Below are positions 59,801 to 64,000 of a stretch of 64,000 nucleotides of DNA, piece after piece. The translations under genes and the position numbers were made by a program. Source of the DNA: Gymnothorax reevesii (Eukaryota > Chordata > Actinopteri > Anguilliformes > Muraenidae); contig CM056576.1 in the NCBI GenBank assembly GCA_029721435.1, positions 68,837,876 to 68,901,875 of the forward strand. The letters run 5' to 3'. Under the pieces are notes generated by a model. The model saw only the letters and a program-made list of their open reading frames with translations, ran no database searches and had not been told where the DNA came from. The first letter of the stretch is position 1, and every line of letters begins with the position of its first letter.

Positions 59801-59999
59801 ATGCCCTCTATTCTATAACTTACACGCGGTACTACATTCAGTTCCGCGGAGCCACATGTGGTTATTACTGGCGGTAAATTGTCCTGTGATACGGCTCATT
59901 GGTTAGATCGTGGTTAGAAATGGGTAAGAAGGGCGAAATGTTCGAGATAAAGGGGCGTGAACTAACGCCGTCTCTTTGGTTTTAACGGCAGCTATACTG
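56893..59999. mobile_element. TA-flanked element, family unknown, middle level
   Basis: 3107 bp insertion in the outer Tc1. Ends CAGTGCAGCCGTCGTTAAAACC-like: left CAGTGCAGCCGTCGTTAAAA and right inverse CAGTATAGCTGCCGTTAAAA, then both continue CCAAAGA. TA at 56891-56892 and 60000-60001. The inner 1156 bp element was inserted later, so its own length is about 1.95 kb. TA target and CAGT ends suggest the Tc1/mariner/pogo group. Possible coding traces: a 93-codon plus-strand frame from 59297 and a 126-codon overlapping minus-strand frame 59074-59454; neither has a motif I can recognise. Confidence 0.75.
57506..58661. mobile_element. TA-flanked MITE-like element, inner level
   Basis: Left end CAGCACGTGGACCGGTTCCG and right inverse CAGTGGGTTGACCGGTTCCG, followed on both sides by CAAAT/CAATTT. 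TA at 57504-57505 and 58662-58663. GGTTCTGCAAATAA (57697) and TTCTGCAAATTGCAGAATCA (58613) repeat the terminal motif internally. A 61-codon frame starts at 57512 but has no recognised domain. Probably non-autonomous. Confidence 0.75.
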
Positions 60000-60401
60000 T
60001 AGTTCTTCTGTTGGTCGGATCACATGGGCCAGCCTTAGCTCCGTACATGCATCAATGAGCCTTGGCTGCCAGCGATCCTGTTGCTGGATCATTGCATTTC
60101 CTTACATGGACCACATGTTGTAGGTACTGACTACCGTCATCTGGGAACACCCCACAAGAGCTGCAGTTTTGGAGATGCCCCGACCCAGTCATCTAGCATT
60201 ACAATTTGGCCCTTGTCAAAGTAGCTTACACCCTTACGCTTGCCCATTTTTCCTGCTTCCAACACATCAACTTTGAGGAAAAAATATAAACTTGCCGCCT
60301 ATTGTATCCCACCCTCTGACAGATGCCACTGCAGCAAGATAATTAATCAATGTTGTTCACTTCACATGTCACTGGTCATAATGTAATGGCTGATTGGTGT
60401 A

Positions 60402-61040
60402 AATGCATTCATATATGTTCACACTGACTTTTGAAATAATGACTTGCTGCAATACTGAATTAGATTCATATTGGATTGATATTCAAATAAAAAATTCTGC
60501 TTACCTATGTTAAATTGCCAAAAAAATAATAGACCACAAAACCAAACTATTTTGATAACCATTGTTATCAATCTATCCTTGGAGTTGGACTATATAACGT
60601 GAGAATTAACCACGCAGAATTGAGAGAATGAAACATTTGCATTTTAGTGATGGACATTTTAATGTGAAGAATAAGGAGTATTTTGATTGAATAAATTTTA
60701 GTGCATGCAGAATAATGTATCAGGGTCCTGCTGCCAGCATGAAATGTATGCTAGTGTAACCATGATGAATTCAAACTATATGGGAATGGTTAAAACCCAA
60801 GGATTTTGGGTCAACAGGCTATGAAGTGAAATTACAATTGTCTCAGCTCTCGTGAACTGTGTCTTTAATGCCTAAATTTGTGCAGTGGGGCAAAGGCTGT
60901 GACTTGGGGAGGTTTGCAAAAGCAAAACCTGCAATGTAAACAGTGGAAGCGGTTTCATGTGATTTTTGTTCACGAGGCAATCCAACATAGCATAAAAGGC
61001 TAACTCAGAAGAGAATGCATACTGGCATGCCATCAGGACA
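60402..61040. other. Intron, nothing recognised
   Basis: AT-rich, no gene or named repeat. Confidence 0.5.
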
Positions 61041-61545
61041 GTATAGCAGAAGAGAGGATTAGATTCAAGGGGCGTGTGGGGTAGAGAGGTGTTGAGCAGA
61101 ATTGGAAAGAGTCAAACAGTGGAGTTGAGTAGGTGAGGAGTGGGGTTGCGGAGGACAGAGGAGTGGAATGCAGGTGCGTAGTACAATACAATTGGGGAGT
61201 GGCATGGAGGAGAAGAGGAGGGTGGAGCAGGAAAAGGGTTGGATTGAGTAGGAGAGGATTAGGGTGGAGTTAGGAGAGTTTGGTGCAGTTGGAGAGGGAT
61301 GCAGTAGAGGAGAAGACCTAGTTGAAGGAGATGAGAGGAGAGAAGGGAGGAGAGAGGAGAAGGATAGGATTAGATTGGAGAAGGAGAGGATTACAGTGGC
61401 GAAGGAAAGTAGAGGAAGAGTAGAGTGAAGTGGGAGAGTTAGGTGGGGTTGAAGAAAATAAAGCAAGAAAGAGAAGAGTTGGGCGGAGGATGAGACAAGT
61501 GAGGTAAAACTGGACGGTAGAGTGGAGTAGAGGAGCATGTAGTGG
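61040..61545 (+). repeat. 500 bp purine-rich tract
   Basis: The plus strand is overwhelmingly G and A (GAGAGGATTAG, GGAGTGGGGTTG, AGGAGAAGGATAGG repeated irregularly), ending about 190 bp before the PLC-beta exon at 61732. The long minus-strand frame here (61065-61550, Ser/Leu/Pro/Thr-rich) is a product of the pyrimidine composition. Confidence 0.8.
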
Positions 61546-61731
61546 ATCAATCCATATCGCTGTGATGTTCCAAGAGAGCGACGGGTCTATGTTTTGGTAG
61601 GAGTTTGGCTGTGTTGATAATTTTGGCCAGAGGAGTTATTTAATGATCCAATGGCGGGATACTTTCCAGACAGGTGGCTTAGGCGTGGGCCAGTGTGGTT
61701 CTGGTTTATAGCTGTGTGGGCGCTGTTGCAG

Positions 61732-61951
61732 AGATGGAGGCTCACAGTGTGGAGAGGCTGAAGCAGCGGAAGGCGATTGTACGAGAGCAGAAGAAGCAGT
61801 ACAAGGAGATGAAGGACCTGGTGAAGAAGCACAATCAGAAGACAACAGACATGATCAAAGAGCACAAGGCCCGGCTCAGCGAGCTTCAGAACGAGTTCCT
61901 GCACAAACGAACGCTTCTGCACAAATCCTCCAAACGAAGCAGGAAGAAAAG
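61732..61951 (+). CDS. plcb1: PLC-beta exon, C-terminal coiled coil start
   Basis: Seventh exon. Two bases complete the Glu codon, then MEAHSVERLKQRKAIVREQK, then KQYKEMKDLVKKHNQKTTDM and IKEHKARLSELQNEFLHKR follow. This is the first long helix of the PLC-beta C-terminal domain, which binds G-alpha-q and membranes. KQYKEMKDLVKKH..KTTD.IKEH is PLCB1-specific within the family. The helix is very basic. The donor, AAAAG then GTGGCT at 61952, is weak at positions +3 to +6, so a shift of a base or two cannot be excluded, but the phase (two bases, completed by C at 62452 to give Ser) fits the next exon exactly. Acceptor CGCTGTTGCAG. Confidence 0.92.
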
Positions 61952-62451
61952 GTGGCTCCTCATTATTTAGTTTCCACAGTTTCTCTCCCTCCCTCTTAGT
62001 TTTTGTACACTCCATCTCTCACATTCCTTTCCCCCCTCTGACTTTGTTCTATATCTCACTCTCTAACATTAACTCTGAATATAATTAATTAACAGAGGAG
62101 ATAACAACTTCTTTTTCCCTCTCACACAAACACACACATGCGCTCATGCAGATATTGCACTCATTTATCTGCATGTACGTACACTCTGTGTTAGAAAGGG
62201 CAGTAACGGGATAATATCGGAAGGAATTCAGTAACTGCTCCTCTACAACTGTGAATTTCACCCTGTCTCTCTCTCTGGATATTAGTTTGTGTGTATGGTA
62301 AAGGCATGAGAGTCTGCTACCGGTATAGAGATGTGGGGCAGTTGTGATGGTGTATTATGCATATTGTTCAGATATGGAGGTATATTACATGCGTTCAGTA
62401 TATATTTTGGCTCTGTGTTGCCCATTTTTGATACCTGCCCTCATCTTGCAG
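61952..62451 (+). other. 500 bp intron
   Basis: Intron between two C-terminal-domain exons, with TC-rich stretches and a CACACA run near 62120. No other feature. Confidence 0.7.
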
Positions 62452-62617
62452 CCCTGAGCACCACCTTTGCTCGATGGAGCAAGATCTGGCAGCCCTTGAC
62501 CTAGAAAGCAGTCAGAAGATGGCAGACCTGAAGGTGCAGCAGCAGCAACAGCTTCTGGACTTGCGGCGGCAGCAGTATTACAGTGAGAAATACCTGAAAC
62601 ACCAGCACGTAAAACAG
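62452..62617 (+). CDS. plcb1: PLC-beta exon, C-terminal coiled coil
   Basis: Eighth and last exon in the window. After completing a Ser codon it reads [20 protein letters not shown], then [20 protein letters not shown], then [24 protein letters not shown], a Gln run followed by LL.LR..QYYSEKY, is the PLCB1 C-terminal domain. It ends at a codon boundary before GTGCGC at 62618. The next exon should begin with residues like LLIQKL; no such exon was found in 62618-64000, so the gene continues beyond the right edge. Confidence 0.92.
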
Positions 62618-63464
62618 GTGCGCTAATCACACGCTGCAAATATTTGAGCGAATCTCACTCACAATCACCAGGGGAGGTATTCCATCAATGTAGCTAACAA
62701 CATTCAGGCTAAGGTGTAATCTTGAGGGTTGAGTTTACATCAAATCCCAATCTAGCCCAGACCCTTTCCACCAAGTGATATCAGCTGGCTCCAACTTGCG
62801 CTAATTCAAGCCTTACTTGTTACGCCGCACCTCCTGCACGCGCCCAGGGAAAATAAAAAGACCACACTTGTCGAGTGCCGAAAATGTTGCAAAATGGTTC
62901 AAAGCAAGGGAATGGTTTGACTGATTCACAGGTCATGATATTGCGCCACTGTATAGCGGTGGCATATACCCGCAATTGCAACTACAAACGTCAAATCCAC
63001 AGGGAAATATTGCTTCCCGTGAAAAAAAGTACTCGATTTTTTCTCGGGAGGCGGAGGTGGCAAGAAATTTGACGGAGGCGGCCACCACAATCCTCAAAGC
63101 AGGAAAAACCCTTTTTTCTGACGAACTTGGCATCCCCAGCAAACTTTCTCATTTCCAACTCTGCGTGGCCTTTTAGACTGAAATCACTCTCAATGTTTTT
63201 AATATGCTTTGCGCATGTGCTCATGTTGGAAATGAGAGGGTCACGATCGAGTGCGCCCCTTATGTGGAACTTACAGGCATTATGGGGCGTGAGCGCAACC
63301 GAGCTCATCAAAAGGCAAGGCCAGCGATTGGAAGCAGAGTTGTGTGGGGATGACAGAGCAATCAATTTCATGAGGTTTGGTGTACATATCCAATTTTTGG
63401 TTTATCACGCCTTAGTTTCATTTTATTATTTTTTGTTTTTTTTAGTTTCATTTTGTCTTTATGA
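62618..63464 (+). other. Intron, possible Harbinger-type fragment
   Basis: 62668 starts CACCAGGGGAGGTATTCCAT, which has the GGGGNATTCCA style of some fish Harbinger-like terminal repeats. A plus-strand frame around 62976-63176 reads FSREAEVARNLTEAATTILK. Both are weak hints. No PLC-beta exon found. Confidence 0.3.
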
Positions 63465-64000
63465 TGGATTGATTGATAATACTTTATTATCCCAAAGATA
63501 ATTTGTTATGCTCATACAATCACAGACATAGCCGATAGTTAAGACAACGATATGACATCAAAAACATAAAAAAAACCCACTAAGACGATTTAGAATTTTA
63601 TGAGCTTTTTTGATGGTTTGCCATTCGAAAAGTGTCGTAAGGGTTTCGAAAGTTATACCTGAAATTTTTTAAGCAGTGTCAAAAACTTTAAGTAATTTGT
63701 TTTTATTTTGCGTCAAAAGATTTCCATACCAACAGATGATATTTTATGTCAAAATGCTCAGGATAAAAGACTGATAAAAATTTTTCATAATTGTTTTGTC
63801 AATATAAAATTTCCTCAATTGCCGCAAGAAATACAGACGTTGTTGGCCTTTCTTATAAATATAAAATATAAATATAATATAATAATAAATAATTATAAAT
63901 ATAAATATAATTAACATTCTCCGTGAAAGAGAGTTTAGAATCAATGAAAGTGCCAACATATTTGTAACAGTCAACGATTTCAATTCCTTCTCCATTTATA
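63465..64000 (-). pseudogene. Rex1/L2-like LINE, 3' part
   Basis: On the minus strand, from the right edge: GEGIEIVDCYKYVGTFIDSK with LSFTENVNYIY is the YKYLG segment after the reverse transcriptase. After an AT-rich expansion comes KKGQQRLYFLRQLRKFYIDK with TIMKNFYQSFILSIL, then the C-terminal end (ITFETLTTLFEWQTIKKA). The 3' region ends near TTGATTGATAATACTTTATT at about 63466-63490, a typical LINE 3' end of this group. One stop (after SILT) and the AT-rich block (63855-63912) spoil the frame. The element runs off the window. Confidence 0.75.
63855..63912 (+). repeat. AT-only simple repeat
   Basis: Runs of ATAAATATAA and TAATAATAA of about 58 bp, lying within the LINE reading frame where this family normally has a run of codons. 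Likely expanded after insertion. Confidence 0.8.

Larger units (their letters stand above)
56138..60399 (-). mobile_element. Degenerate Tc1-like element, outer level of nest
   Basis: Left end CACTCTAATCAGCCATAATA and right end inverse CACCAATCAGCCATTACATT, with TA on both sides (56136-56137, 60400-60401). Its body, read on the minus strand, is a decayed Tc1 transposase: left piece 56138-56892, right piece 60000-60399. The pieces join in register across the inner element at a TA. Without insertions it would be about 1.15 kb. Transposase broken by many stops. Confidence 0.8.

Noticed and set aside
61065..61550. 161-codon minus-strand frame, Ser/Leu/Pro-rich
   Set aside because: Composition effect of a purine/pyrimidine strand bias; no domain and no splice context.
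1..64000. tRNA, rRNA or known small RNA genes
   Set aside because: Looked for A/B boxes with cloverleaf potential and for conserved rRNA segments by eye; none was convincing. A covariance-model search would be decisive and was not possible here.

Overview
This is a vertebrate nuclear window, almost certainly from a teleost fish. It lies inside one multi-exon host gene on the + strand, a phosphoinositide phospholipase C beta closest to PLCB1. Eight consecutive exons are readable at 7229-7383, 31858-31957, 32052-32156, 33367-33479, 55481-55616, 55721-55774, 61732-61951 and 62452-62617. All have AG/GT borders and matching phases. They encode about 349 residues: most of the C2 domain, the variable linker, and the first part of the C-terminal coiled-coil domain. 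The exon before 7229 and the exon after 62617 are not in the window. The teleost assignment rests on Rex3, on the fish-type Tc1 families, and on the fish-type exon protein. The species cannot be resolved by eye.

The introns are two short ones (94 and 104 bp), middling ones (about 0.5, 1.2 and 6 kb) and two giant ones of about 24.5 and 22 kb. They are packed with transposable elements. Region by region: 1-7228 is the upstream intron. It holds an old Tc1/mariner element broken by nested insertions, including a Tc1-like element with an intact 337-residue transposase at 2136-3642, and a G-rich minisatellite. 7384-31857 holds a 9.4 kb array of complex repeats (10.6-20.0 kb), a 275 bp satellite (21.5-22.96 kb), several non-autonomous Tc1-like elements and a Harbinger-like element. 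33480-55480 holds a CR1-like endonuclease fragment, a 1.57 kb solo LTR with 4 bp target duplication, a 5'-truncated Ty3/gypsy pol, an L1 ORF1-only copy split by a Rex3 copy with a 14 bp target duplication, a head-to-tail repeat dimer, a second copy of the 1.5 kb Tc1 element and another near-complete Tc1. 55775-61731 holds a three-level nest of TA-flanked transposons and a purine-rich tract. The right edge carries the 3' part of a minus-strand Rex1/L2-like LINE.

The only host function visible is the PLC-beta gene, which acts in Gq/G-beta-gamma signalling and hydrolyses PIP2. No rRNA, CRISPR or bacterial-type operon was seen. The most notable items are the recent Tc1 pair in inverted orientation on either side of exons 7229-33479, the triple nest, the ORF1-only L1, and the TA-flanked element at 56893-59999 whose transposase family I could not identify.
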